From: Paracoccaceae bacterium
GTDB lineage: Bacteria > Pseudomonadota > Alphaproteobacteria > Rhodobacterales > Rhodobacteraceae
Assembly (NCBI GenBank): GCA_019911965.1
Contig: JAIOJF010000006.1
Coordinates: forward strand, 1 to 63,879
Direction of reading: 5' to 3'
Length of the DNA: 63,879 bases
Below, in pieces: positions 9,047-17,742 of the stretch. Position 1 is the stretch's first letter; each line of letters opens with the position of its first letter. Under the pieces are notes generated by a model. It saw only the letters and a program-made list of their open reading frames with translations. It was not told the origin of the DNA and did not search any database. Both the position numbers and the translations under genes were made by a program.

Positions 9047-9949
9047 ATCCATCACCACACCCAGCAGTTTCTTCAGGCTTTCGGCCTGCGTGCTGTTGGC
9101 GGTATCGACCACTGCCTCGGCGCGGGCGTAAAGGCTTTCGCGGCTTTCCAGAATGCGCTTGAGATCGGCCATCGCGTCGGGATTTCCCGTCATCGGGCGT
9201 TCATCGCCCTGCCCCTGCACCCGCGCCATATGCTCTTCGGGCCGCGCCCGCAGCCAGATGGCGGAGAAATGTCGCAGGAAGTAGTTGAAGGTTTCCGGTT
9301 CGGCCACGATGCCACCGGCCACCGCAAGGATCATGCTTTCATGGGTGGCAACGATGCGCTCCAGCGCCTGACGTTCCAGCCGGCGATAGCCGTCCTGACC
9401 GTAAAGCGAGAACACCTCGTTGACCGGCATGCCACAGGCGGATTCGATCTCCTCGTTCAGCTCCACAAATGGCAGGCCCATTTCCACTGCCGCCAACCGG
9501 CCCAGCGTCGATTTGCCAGCCCCGCGCAATCCGATCAGGGCGATCCGCCTGGCCCGCGATGCCGCCGCGGATTCGTTTTCCAGGATGCCCAGCACCTGGC
9601 GGCGCTGATCGCTGGTCGCCTTGGCAAACAGGTAACGCGCCATCGCGGTGTCGCTGCTCCACGGGTCTTCGGCGGCAACCATCCATTCGATGTTGAAATC
9701 CAGCGCCAGCGCCACCTTTTGCAACAGAATGATCGAGATATTGCCCTTGCCGCTTTCCAGTTGCGCCAGATAGCGTGGCGAAACGCCGGATATCTCGGAC
9801 AGCACACGGCGCGAAATCCCCTTGCGCGCACGCGCCGAGCGCACCCGGTCACCCACCATCGCAAGAAATGCCGATGCGGCGTCAGTATCGCCTTGCTGCG
9901 GGCCACCGGCTGGTGTCGCGTGGCCGCTGAATGTCACGATCTCGCTCAT
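9032..9949 (-). CDS. boxR: BoxR/BzdR-type regulator of benzoyl-CoA metabolism (HTH plus shikimate-kinase-like domain)
   Basis: A 305-residue transcriptional regulator with an XRE helix-turn-helix at about residues 33-90, a linker, and a shikimate-kinase-like domain from about 133. The latter keeps a Walker A (GLRGAGKST, 140-148). In BzdR and BoxR this domain senses benzoyl-CoA and the HTH represses until it binds. The gene is last in the operon carrying benzoate-CoA ligase and an ABC transporter. TGCA repeats lie directly upstream, suggesting autoregulation. Family assignment is strong; the effector is inferred from relatives. Confidence 0.9.
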   Translation of the reverse strand: MSEIVTFSGHATPAGGPQQGDTDAASAFLAMVGDRVRSARARKGISRRVLSEISGVSPRYLAQLESGKGNISIILLQKVALALDFNIEWMVAAEDPWSSDTAMARYLFAKATSDQRRQVLGILENESAAASRARRIALIGLRGAGKSTLGRLAAVEMGLPFVELNEEIESACGMPVNEVFSLYGQDGYRRLERQALERIVATHESMILAVAGGIVAEPETFNYFLRHFSAIWLRARPEEHMARVQGQGDERPMTGNPDAMADLKRILESRESLYARAEAVVDTANSTQAESLKKLLGVVMDLTRD

Positions 9950-9979
9950 TTATCCCGCCGAGCCTGAACAATCGGAATT

Positions 9980-10016
9980 ATAATGCACAAGTCGCTGTTG
10001 CACAATAGTGCATTAT
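9980..10016. promoter_or_regulatory. Candidate BoxR operator upstream of boxR
   Basis: A perfect inverted repeat ATAATGCAC (9980-9988) and GTGCATTAT (10008-10016) encloses a third TGCA (9999-10002). BzdR/BoxR proteins bind TGCA-containing repeats. The site occupies the 63-base gap between the thioesterase gene and boxR and just overlaps the thioesterase stop codon. Similar motifs recur at 17586-17640. Confidence 0.7.
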
Positions 10017-10429
10017 TCGGCAAGAATGGCTTTCACGATATCCTCGGGCGGCGGCTCTGCCCGCATGGTTTCGATATCGGTGAACACCGACACGAAGATG
10101 CCGCGAAAGCATTCCACCCCATCCTGGCGTCCGATCACCTGGTGGCGCATCGAGGTATTGCCCAGTTTCAGCAGGATCACCTCGCAATCCAGCATGTGGC
10201 GCGGCGTGACCGGCGAGACGAAATCAATGCTGAGATGCACGAACGGCGTGTCGATGGCGCGATCAATATGCCGCGTATACCATGTTTCGCCGGTTTTCGA
10301 TTGATACCACGCCTCCAGCGCCTCCAGCGCCCAATGGGTGAAGCGCCCGGTATAGGCGATCTTCGCAGAATCGCAATCGCCCCAGTTAATACGGATCGGA
10401 TGGATGAAGGACGGTTTCGGTTCGCTCAT
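10013..10429 (-). CDS. Acyl-CoA thioesterase, 4-hydroxybenzoyl-CoA thioesterase family
   Basis: A 138-residue hot-dog-fold thioesterase. The active-site stretch WGDCDSAKIAYTGRF (16-30) matches 4-hydroxybenzoyl-CoA thioesterase, in which the second Asp is catalytic (here D20). In box clusters such enzymes probably hydrolyse dead-end or excess aryl-CoA to free CoA; this role is inferred. The start overlaps the hydrolase stop by 4 bases, so translation is coupled. boxR follows after 63 bases. Confidence 0.9.
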   Translation of the reverse strand: MSEPKPSFIHPIRINWGDCDSAKIAYTGRFTHWALEALEAWYQSKTGETWYTRHIDRAIDTPFVHLSIDFVSPVTPRHMLDCEVILLKLGNTSMRHQVIGRQDGVECFRGIFVSVFTDIETMRAEPPPEDIVKAILAE

Positions 10430-11295
10430 GGCTCGGCTGTTCCGGGGTTCGGTGAGGGTCCCGCGGGTTTGGCCAAATCACCCCGAAGCTGCAAGCGCAA
10501 AATATTGCCGACAAAGGCCTCGATCCCGGTACGGGTGCGTTCGGGTTGCTCAAGATGCGGCGCGTGGCGGCAATCGGCCAGTTCCAGACGTTCCAGCGGC
10601 GTAGTCAGCCCGCCAGACAGCGCATCGAGTTGCGCCAGCGTGCCATATTGATCGTCAAGCCCCTGTATCGCCAGCACCGGCACATGGATGCCCGGAATCA
10701 CCGATGCGATGTTCCAGGCTTCAAATTCGGGATCGAGCCAGGCCCCGTTCCAGCCAAGAAACGCGTTTTCCGGGTTCTTGTGGTGGCGCGCCATGCGGGC
10801 CTTCAGATCGGTATTGGCGAACGCCTCGCGCGCCTCGGCGATCGAGGCAAGCCCGCCCGGTTCGGTGAAGAAATGCGGTGCCATCAGGATCAGCCCTGCC
10901 AGACGCGGGTCGCGCAACTGCCCGGCATGGATCGCGGCGATGGAAGCCCCGTCGCTATGGCCCAGCAGGATGCCGCATTGAAGGGCGATGGCATCCAGCA
11001 CGTTCGGCAGCACATCAAGCGCCTCGCGGGTCATGTAGTCAATCGGCAGAGGCAGGTGGTTCGGGTCTGACTGGCCATAGCCCCGCCGCGAATAGGCAAA
11101 CACGCCGCAGCCGGTCAGGGCGGCCAGATCGGCGGGGAAATCCCGCCACAGACTGACCGAGCCGAGCCCCTCGTGCAACAACACCAGCGTAGGCACCTGC
11201 CCCGGCGGCGGTCCCCAGCAGCGGCCTTCCAGCCGAATGCCGGCGATATCCAGCCAGACCGGGCCGTCCGTCACCCAGCGGAACGGTTCAGTCAC
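10426..11295 (-). CDS. Alpha/beta hydrolase of the benzoate cluster
   Basis: A 289-residue alpha/beta hydrolase. The nucleophile elbow is GHSDG (S114), the acid is probably in GLDDQYG (D216 or D217) and the catalytic His in CRHAPHLE (H246). An oxyanion region LLHEGLGS lies at 39-46. It overlaps the ligase gene by 8 bases and the thioesterase gene by 4. Related hydrolases accompany box genes in other proteobacteria; the substrate is not established. The C-terminus ends in a Pro-rich tail. Confidence 0.88.
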   Translation of the reverse strand: MTEPFRWVTDGPVWLDIAGIRLEGRCWGPPPGQVPTLVLLHEGLGSVSLWRDFPADLAALTGCGVFAYSRRGYGQSDPNHLPLPIDYMTREALDVLPNVLDAIALQCGILLGHSDGASIAAIHAGQLRDPRLAGLILMAPHFFTEPGGLASIAEAREAFANTDLKARMARHHKNPENAFLGWNGAWLDPEFEAWNIASVIPGIHVPVLAIQGLDDQYGTLAQLDALSGGLTTPLERLELADCRHAPHLEQPERTRTGIEAFVGNILRLQLRGDLAKPAGPSPNPGTAEP

Positions 11296-12817
11296 GCAGC
11301 TTGAACCGTTGTATCTTGCCGGTGGCGGTTTTCGGCAATTCGTCCACCACTTCCACCCAGCGCGGATATTTCCACATGCCGATCTTCGCCTTGACCAGTT
11401 CCTTCAGTTCTTCCGCCAGCCCTTCGGTCGGCTCGCCGTCCTTCAGCACGACAAAGGCTGCCGGCTTTTCCAGCCCCTCTTCATCGCGCCGCGCCACCAC
11501 GGCGCTTTCCAGAACCGCCGGATGTGCCAGCATCGCCTGTTCCACCTCGAACGGCGACAGCCAGATGCCGGACACCTTGAACATGTCGTCCGTGCGCCCG
11601 CAATAGATCAGCCGCCCGTCGGCACGCTTTTCGTACTTGTCGCCGGTGCGGGTCCAGCGACCCTCGAAGGTGGCGCGGGTCTTGTCGCGCTGGTTCCAGT
11701 AGGCATCTGCCGCCGATGGTCCATCGACCAGCAATTCGCCGATGCCGCCGGGTGGCACCTCGTCGCCGTTTTCATCGACCAGCCTGATCCGATAGCCCGG
11801 CACCGCCGTGCCGGAGGTGCCGTATTCCACGTCGCCGGGGGCATTGGACAGGAAGATGTGCAACATTTCGGTCGAACCCACGCCATCCAGGATGTCGGTG
11901 CCCATCACCGCCTTCCAGCCTTTGCCAACCTCTTCAGGCAGCGCCTCTCCTGCCGAGATCGAGCGGCGGATGCTTTCAGCACCTTCCGGGCGCTTGCCGT
12001 GCATCGCATGTACCATAGCGGCGTAAAGCGTTGGCACACCGCAGAAAATCGTCGGGCGGGTGCGGGCGATCACCTCGAACATCGCCTCGGGCGTGGGCCG
12101 CAAGGGGTAAAGGATCGCCGTCGCTCCGGCGGCCATCGGGAAGGTCATGCCATTGCCCAGACCATAGGCAAAGAACAGTTTTGCGGCGGAGAATATCGTA
12201 TCTTCGCCTTTGATCCCCAGCACCTGATTGCCGTAGGTGTCCGCGGTGGCCTGCAGCGCCGAATGGACATGCCGCACCCCTTTGGGCCGCCCTGTGGAGC
12301 CCGAGGAATAGAGCCAGAACGCGGTTTCATCGGCGCTGGCCTCTACCAGCGGGCGCGGCTCGGATGCTTCAAGCTCGGCGGTGAAATCGAGGTGCTCGCC
12401 GCTATTGCCGCCGACCACCACCACCTTGTCGATATAGGGATTATCCGCCAGCGCCGGTGTTACCACCGGCAGCAGGGCTTCCGACACGAACAACACCCGG
12501 GCACGGCAATCGCGCAGGATGAAATTGTAGATATCGCTGGCCAGCAGGGTGTTCAGCAGGATTGGCACCACACCCGCCTTCAGGCTGCCCCAGAAGATCA
12601 CCGGGTAATCGGCGCTATCCAGCACCAGCACCGCCACGCGCTCCTCGCGCCGCACGCCAAGGCGGTCATACATCGCCGTCATGCGGTCGGATTTTTCGGC
12701 CAGGTCGCCATAGGTCAGAACCCGCCCACCCTCGATGCCCTCGATAAAGGCCGGCTTGTCTTTCAGCGCCTTGCGATGGCGTTCCACGAAGTAAAGGGCC
12801 GCATTGCCGTTTTCCAT
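11288..12817 (-). CDS. bclA: Benzoate-CoA ligase family protein
   Basis: An ANL-superfamily enzyme of 509 residues that forms aryl-CoA from an aromatic acid, ATP and CoA via an acyl-adenylate. Motifs are YSSGSTGRPKG (P-loop), GVGSTEMLHIF (A5), TGDKYE and GRTDDMFKVSG, and the C-terminal catalytic Lys in PKTATGKIQRF. The length and sequence fit benzoate-CoA ligases (BclA/BadA). It lies in an operon with a BoxR regulator and uptake genes, so benzoate or a close analogue is the likely substrate. Confidence 0.9.
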   Translation of the reverse strand: MENGNAALYFVERHRKALKDKPAFIEGIEGGRVLTYGDLAEKSDRMTAMYDRLGVRREERVAVLVLDSADYPVIFWGSLKAGVVPILLNTLLASDIYNFILRDCRARVLFVSEALLPVVTPALADNPYIDKVVVVGGNSGEHLDFTAELEASEPRPLVEASADETAFWLYSSGSTGRPKGVRHVHSALQATADTYGNQVLGIKGEDTIFSAAKLFFAYGLGNGMTFPMAAGATAILYPLRPTPEAMFEVIARTRPTIFCGVPTLYAAMVHAMHGKRPEGAESIRRSISAGEALPEEVGKGWKAVMGTDILDGVGSTEMLHIFLSNAPGDVEYGTSGTAVPGYRIRLVDENGDEVPPGGIGELLVDGPSAADAYWNQRDKTRATFEGRWTRTGDKYEKRADGRLIYCGRTDDMFKVSGIWLSPFEVEQAMLAHPAVLESAVVARRDEEGLEKPAAFVVLKDGEPTEGLAEELKELVKAKIGMWKYPRWVEVVDELPKTATGKIQRFKLRD

Positions 12818-12910
12818 GATCCTGATCCTCGTCTTCGCGCCCGTTCGGGCCTTCTTGCGGTCATTTGTTTCGCGTTCCCGGGCGATCGCCGGTCGATTCC
12901 GGCGGAATGG

Positions 12911-13612
12911 TCAGACCCCGAGATAGCGGTGCAGCACGTCGCGATTGGTGCGCAATTCGTCCGATGCACCGTTCCAGACCACCTTTCCGCGTTCGATGAT
13001 GAAATGCCGGTCCGCGATCTTCAGCAGGTCGGTCAGGTTCTTGTCGACCACCAGAATGGACAGATCGCGCCCCTTCAGCGCCGACAGCGCCGACCAGATC
13101 TTCTGGCGCACCAGCGGGGCCAGCCCCTCGGTCGCCTCGTCCAGGATCAATAGGCGCGGATTGGTCATCAGGGCGCGCCCGATGGCCAGCATCTGCTGTT
13201 CACCGCCCGACAAGAGGTTGCCCATCGACGATTGTCGCACCGCCAGTTCCGGGAACAGATCGAACACCGCGTCCAGCGTCCACGGCTCGGCCATGCCCAG
13301 ATGGTTGCTGGCGGTGGCGATCAGGTTTTCGCGCAGGCTGAGATTGGGGAAAATCTGGCGGCCTTCGGGTACCAGACCGATGCCGAGATTGGCAATTCTG
13401 AACGACGGGCGGCCGATCAGTTCCTCGCCATCGAACAGGACCGACCCGCTGGTTGCCTTGACGATGCCCATGATCGACGAAATCGTCGTGGTCTTGCCCA
13501 TGCCGTTGCGGCCAAGCAGCGTTGCCACCTCGCCGGTGGCAAATTCCAGGTCAACACCGAACAGGGCCTGCGAGGTGCCGTAATGGGTGACCAGGTTGGA
13601 TACTTTCAGCAT
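12911..13612 (-). CDS. Branched-chain-type ABC transporter ATPase (LivF-like)
   Basis: A 233-residue ATP-binding subunit that powers import across the inner membrane. Walker A GRNGMGKTT (34-42), signature LLSGGEQQM and Walker B LLILDEATEGL are intact. It resembles LivF of the HAAT family. It sits 3 bases after the LivG-like gene and precedes benzoate-CoA ligase by 93 bases. The context suggests an aromatic acid importer, not an amino acid importer. Confidence 0.92.
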   Translation of the reverse strand: MLKVSNLVTHYGTSQALFGVDLEFATGEVATLLGRNGMGKTTTISSIMGIVKATSGSVLFDGEELIGRPSFRIANLGIGLVPEGRQIFPNLSLRENLIATASNHLGMAEPWTLDAVFDLFPELAVRQSSMGNLLSGGEQQMLAIGRALMTNPRLLILDEATEGLAPLVRQKIWSALSALKGRDLSILVVDKNLTDLLKIADRHFIIERGKVVWNGASDELRTNRDVLHRYLGV

Positions 13613-13615
13613 CGC

Positions 13616-14380
13616 CTATTCCTCGCCCAGATAGGCATGGCGGACATCGGCGTTGGCGCGGATTTCATCCGGTGTGCCGGTGGCGATGATCTTGCCGTAG
13701 ACCAGCACCGAAATCCGGTCGGCCAGCGCGAACACCGCGTCCATATCATGTTCGATCAGCAGGATTGTCTTGGTTCCCTTGATGCCTTTCAGGAATGTCA
13801 CCATGCGCGCGGATTCGTCCGGCCCGAGGCCTGCCATAGGCTCGTCCAGCAGCATCAGTTCCGCACCCGAGGCCAGCGCGATGGCGATCTCCATCAGCCG
13901 GTGCTCGCCGTGGCTGAGTTCCGAGGTCGGCGCATCGACCCGATCCCCCAGGCCCACCTGTTGCAGCCAGTCACGCGCAGTATCGCGGATATGCGCGATC
14001 TTGCGGGCGGGTTTCAGAAAGCGGAAGGAATGCCCGTCATGGGCCTGAACCGCCAGCGCCACATTGTCCAGCACCGACATGTCCAGCACCAGCGAGGTGA
14101 TCTGGAACGACCGTGTGATCCCTGCCTTGGCCCGCGTATAGGCCGGCATCCGGGTGATGCCGTGACCCTTGAAGCGGATGCGCCCGCTATCGGGTTTCTG
14201 TGCGCCGGACAATTGCGTGATGAGCGTCGTCTTGCCGGCGCCGTTGGGGCCGATGATCGCATGCAATTCGCCGGTCAGAACGTCCAGATCAACACCATCG
14301 GTCGCCGCCACGCCACCGAAACTTTTGCACAGGTTCCGTACTTCCAGAAGGGCTGCCATGCTATCTGCCCTTTCCGACAA
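13616..14380 (-). CDS. Branched-chain-type ABC transporter ATPase (LivG-like)
   Basis: The second ATPase, 254 residues. Walker A is GPNGAGKTT, signature ELSHGEHR and Walker B LMLLDEPMAGLG. The LivG-type central insertion and longer C-terminus distinguish it from the LivF-like partner. Its start overlaps the permease gene by 20 bases, which indicates translational coupling. Together with the neighbouring permeases and binding protein it forms a complete HAAT importer. Confidence 0.92.
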   Translation of the reverse strand: MSERADSMAALLEVRNLCKSFGGVAATDGVDLDVLTGELHAIIGPNGAGKTTLITQLSGAQKPDSGRIRFKGHGITRMPAYTRAKAGITRSFQITSLVLDMSVLDNVALAVQAHDGHSFRFLKPARKIAHIRDTARDWLQQVGLGDRVDAPTSELSHGEHRLMEIAIALASGAELMLLDEPMAGLGPDESARMVTFLKGIKGTKTILLIEHDMDAVFALADRISVLVYGKIIATGTPDEIRANADVRHAYLGEE

Positions 14381-15326
14381 GAAGGCCCATCAATCCACCG
14401 CGCACGAACAAAACGATGCCGATCAGCATCAATCCGAACGGCAAATGCCAGTAGACGGTGTATGACGACATGAACTCCTCGACCACGATGAACACGGCCG
14501 ATCCCAGCACCGGGCCAAGCGTGGTAGCGGTGCCGCCCAGGATAACCATGAACATCAACTCGCCCGAGCGGCTCCAGGCCATCATCTCGGGGCTGATGAA
14601 GCTGGAAAAATTGCCCATCAGGGCACCGGCAAAGCCACACATCGCGCCGGAGATGGTGAAGGCCACCAGCCGGTAAAGATAGGAGTTGTAGCCCAGCGTC
14701 ACCATCCGTTCGTTGTTGCCCTTGGCACCCTGCAGCACCATGCCGAACCGCGAATGGATGATCGTGCGCACCATCAGCATCGCCACCACAAGCGAGACAT
14801 AGGACAACACGAACAGTTCCATCGGGTTGTCCAGATCGACCAGCGGCAGCTTGGAACGAACCTCGATCACCAGCCCGTCATCGCCGCCATATTCCTCGAT
14901 GGACAGGAACATGTAATAGGCCATCTGCGCGAAGGCCATGGTGATCATGATGAAATAGACCCCCTTGGTGCGCAGGCTGATCGCCCCGGTAATCAGCGCG
15001 AACAGCGCCGAAATTCCAACCGCAACGCCGAACTGGAACAGGCCGTTGGTGGTGGCGATACCCTCGGCACCGCCATAGAACACGTGATAGGTCGGGATGC
15101 CGACGGCGTAAGCCCCGAAGCCGATATAGGCAGCGTGGCCGAACGAGATCAGCCCGCCATAGCCCAGCACCAGGTTTAGGCTGACCGCCGCGATGGCCAG
15201 GATTGTCAGGCGGGTTGCCAGGCTCAGGTAAAAGGTATTGCCGTTCCAGTAGAACACCATTGGCAGTACCAGAAGGATCGCCATGATTGCCAGCGTGACC
15301 CAGCTCGATTTTCCAAACCCGATCAT
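14361..15326 (-). CDS. Branched-chain-type ABC permease (LivM-like)
   Basis: A 321-residue integral membrane permease with multiple hydrophobic helices and the LivM-family stretch LNLVLGYGGLISFGHAAY. Its stop lies inside the next gene and its start touches the LivH-like gene stop (1 base shared). It forms the translocation path with the LivH-like subunit. The substrate is inferred from operon context as benzoate or another aromatic acid. Confidence 0.92.
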   Translation of the reverse strand: MIGFGKSSWVTLAIMAILLVLPMVFYWNGNTFYLSLATRLTILAIAAVSLNLVLGYGGLISFGHAAYIGFGAYAVGIPTYHVFYGGAEGIATTNGLFQFGVAVGISALFALITGAISLRTKGVYFIMITMAFAQMAYYMFLSIEEYGGDDGLVIEVRSKLPLVDLDNPMELFVLSYVSLVVAMLMVRTIIHSRFGMVLQGAKGNNERMVTLGYNSYLYRLVAFTISGAMCGFAGALMGNFSSFISPEMMAWSRSGELMFMVILGGTATTLGPVLGSAVFIVVEEFMSSYTVYWHLPFGLMLIGIVLFVRGGLMGLLVGKGR

Positions 15327-16249
15327 CAGCGTACCTTCGGCGGAAACAGGCCCTGCGGGCGCACCGCCAGAATGGCCGCCATCAGGATGTAGATCAGCAT
15401 GCCGGAAACGGCAGGACCTGCCGTCTCGGCGGTGTTGGATTCCACGAACAACTTGAACAGATCGTCAATGAAGGACCGCCCCAGCGTGTCGATCAGCCCG
15501 ATCAGCAACGCCCCGACAAAGGCCCCCTTCATCGAACCGATGCCGCCGACGATGATCACCACGAAAGCGGTGATGATGATGTTGTTGCCCATGCCGATCG
15601 AAGCTTCGGTGATCGGCGCGACCAGCATTCCCGCCAGCCCGGCGAGCATTGCGCCCAGCGCAAAGACCAGCGCGAACAGCGTCTGGATGTCGATCCCGAG
15701 CGCGGCCACCATCGTGCGGTTGGACGCCCCGGCCCGGATCAGCATGCCCAGCCTGGTATAATTGACCAGCCAGAACAGCCCCGCTGCCGTTGCCAGCCCG
15801 ACCGCGATGATCAAAAGCCGGAAGGTCGGCACCACGACGCCGCTCAGAACCTCGACCTGGCCATCCAGCCAGTCGGGCAGCGGGATGGCGATGCCCGCCG
15901 GGCCCCAGATCAGATGCGTCAGCGTGTCCAGCACCAGGATCAGGCCGAACGTCGCCAGTACGTGATCCAGGTGGTCGCGTGTATAAAGACTGCGCACCAG
16001 GAAGCGTTCCAGCAGGTAGCCAAGCGCACCGGTTGCCGGCAATGCCAGCACTACCGCGATAAGGAAATTGCCGGTGAGGTAAGTCAGCGAGGCACAGATG
16101 AATGCGCCCAGCATGTAAAGCGAGCCATGCGCGAGGTTGACGAAATCAAGGATCCCGAAAACCAGCGTCAGCCCCGACGCAACCAGAAACAGCAGCAATC
16201 CAAGCTGCAATCCGTTCAGCGTCTGTATGAACAGAAGGCCGTAATCCAC
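15326..16249 (-). CDS. Branched-chain-type ABC permease (LivH-like)
   Basis: A 307-residue integral membrane permease. The family motif region LTLVFGILDFVNLAHGSLYMLG and the helix VIIVGGIGSMKGAFVGALLIG are typical of LivH. It is separated from the substrate-binding protein gene by 81 bases containing a hairpin and overlaps the LivM-like gene by 1 base. It pairs with that subunit in the importer. Confidence 0.92.
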   Translation of the reverse strand: MDYGLLFIQTLNGLQLGLLLFLVASGLTLVFGILDFVNLAHGSLYMLGAFICASLTYLTGNFLIAVVLALPATGALGYLLERFLVRSLYTRDHLDHVLATFGLILVLDTLTHLIWGPAGIAIPLPDWLDGQVEVLSGVVVPTFRLLIIAVGLATAAGLFWLVNYTRLGMLIRAGASNRTMVAALGIDIQTLFALVFALGAMLAGLAGMLVAPITEASIGMGNNIIITAFVVIIVGGIGSMKGAFVGALLIGLIDTLGRSFIDDLFKLFVESNTAETAGPAVSGMLIYILMAAILAVRPQGLFPPKVR

Positions 16250-16279
16250 GTTTCAATAAATCCAGAAGATGTGAGTGGT

Positions 16280-16310
16280 ATGGCCGGAGGTCCGATCAAC
16301 CCCCGGCCAT
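16280..16310 (-). terminator. Intra-operon hairpin between binding-protein and permease genes
   Basis: ATGGCCGG (16280-16287) and CCGGCCAT (16303-16310) form an 8-bp stem 20 bases after the binding-protein stop codon. Such hairpins often stabilise the upstream message or cause partial termination, so that the binding protein is made in excess. That role is inferred. Confidence 0.5.
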
Positions 16311-16330
16311 GATGTCAGGCAGCTATGGCC

Positions 16331-17512
16331 TTATTCCATATTGCACTCGGTTGCATAGGGATCGACGTGGTTGGTATAGACCGTGGAGACCACGCGGGTC
16401 GTCCAGACGCCGTCGGCATCGGCCACCACTTCACGCTCGTAGAAGTTCTCGATCGGCATGTGGTTGACACCGTAAGTGTACGGCCCGCGAACGGAATCGT
16501 ACTTCACCGCGCGCATGGCATCGCGCATTCCGTCCATATTGGTCAGATCGCCGTTCACCGCCTCGACCGCCGATTTGATCAGGAACATCGCATCATAGGA
16601 CTGCGCGGCATAGAATGACGGGTAGGTGCCGTGTTTCGCCTTGAAGTCGGCCACGAATTTCTTGTTGGCCGGGTTGTCAAGCGACGGGTCCCATTCCTGG
16701 GTAAAGACCGAACCCAGTACCGATTCAAAATTCGCCGCCTGCAGCTTCGGCAAGCTAAGCGCATCAACCGTGAACGCCGAATAGAGCGGCAGGACATCCT
16801 TCAGCCCGGCCTGGTGATATTGCTTGATGAAGGCACCGGCAGCCGCGCCGGGATAGAAGACGAACAGCGCTTCGGCCCCGGAGGCCTTGGCTTTCGCCAA
16901 TTCGGCCGAGAAATCGAGCTGCGCATCCGCACCCCACTTGGTCATGTCCTTGCCGAGGATCGTGCCCTTGAAGGTCCGCTCCACGCCCGCGACCATGTCC
17001 TTGCCGGCGGCATAGTTCGGCGCCATGATGTAGATCGACTTCACGCCTTTCTGGTTCAGCACCTCACCGACCGCCATCGTGGTCGAATCGTTCTGCCACG
17101 AGGTCGAGAAGAAGTTCTTGTGGCAAAGCGGGCCGGCAACCTGCGACGGGCCGGCATTGGCGGAAATCAGGAACTTGCCGGCATCCAGCACCGATTTGCG
17201 GCTGGCCAGCAGGATGTGGCTCCAGATATAGCCGGTGACGAAATCGACATTGTCCTGTTGCACCAGCTTGTCGGTGGCCTGCTTGCCGGTTTCCGGCTTG
17301 AAGCCGTCATCGGCGAAGATCAGGTTGACATCGAGGTCACCCATCTTGCCGCCCATATGCTCGACGGCAAGTTCGGCGGCAGCCTTCATGTCGTTGCCGA
17401 TGATCGCGGCACCGGTTGACAGCGTGGTGACGAAGCCGATCTTGACTTCGGCGGCCAGCGCCGGGGTTGTCAGCATGGTTGCGGCCAGCGCCGCTGTGAT
17501 AAGTCTCTTCAT
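16331..17512 (-). CDS. ABC transporter substrate-binding protein (HAAT family, likely aromatic acid)
   Basis: A 393-residue periplasmic binding protein with a signal peptide cut around ALA|AEV (residue 20). The mature protein shows the type I periplasmic-binding fold typical of LivJ relatives (IGFVTTLSTGAAIIGNDM near its start). It is the first gene of the operon leading to benzoate-CoA ligase, and TGCA repeats lie about 75-130 bases upstream. The ligand is probably benzoate or a related acid, but only context says so. Confidence 0.9.
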   Translation of the reverse strand: MKRLITAALAATMLTTPALAAEVKIGFVTTLSTGAAIIGNDMKAAAELAVEHMGGKMGDLDVNLIFADDGFKPETGKQATDKLVQQDNVDFVTGYIWSHILLASRKSVLDAGKFLISANAGPSQVAGPLCHKNFFSTSWQNDSTTMAVGEVLNQKGVKSIYIMAPNYAAGKDMVAGVERTFKGTILGKDMTKWGADAQLDFSAELAKAKASGAEALFVFYPGAAAGAFIKQYHQAGLKDVLPLYSAFTVDALSLPKLQAANFESVLGSVFTQEWDPSLDNPANKKFVADFKAKHGTYPSFYAAQSYDAMFLIKSAVEAVNGDLTNMDGMRDAMRAVKYDSVRGPYTYGVNHMPIENFYEREVVADADGVWTTRVVSTVYTNHVDPYATECNME

Positions 17513-17584
17513 TTTGGTCCTCCCATTGGTACCGTTAGTCGTGACTTGTTTTTCAGGGTTGGCCCCCGGTTATTTGGCGGATTT

Positions 17585-17643
17585 GTGCACTATTTGGCAC
17601 TGATCCAGACTGCTTGCGCTCGATTTTGCACTATTATGCACAA
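17585..17643 (-). promoter_or_regulatory. Candidate BoxR operator cluster upstream of the uptake/ligase operon
   Basis: Three TGCA cores at 17586-17589, 17627-17630 and 17637-17640 lie in near-identical contexts (GTGCACTATT, TTGCACTATT, ATGCACAATT). The last two form TTTGCACTATTATGCACAA, similar to the minus-strand TGCACTATTGTGCA before boxR. The block sits upstream of the binding-protein gene, where repression of the whole operon would be effective. Confidence 0.65.
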
Positions 17644-17742
17644 TTCACAAGCTATTTCTTCATTTTGCCCTTGCCTTGCGCCCTTTCATTCTGCGGTTGC
17701 GAAGGCCCTGCAAAGCGCACGTTACCCAAAGCTGCCGCCACG

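Noticed and set aside
11237-13153. 638-codon plus-strand frame opposite benzoate-CoA ligase and the LivF-like gene
   Set aside because: It spans two well-supported minus-strand genes and has antisense-like composition.
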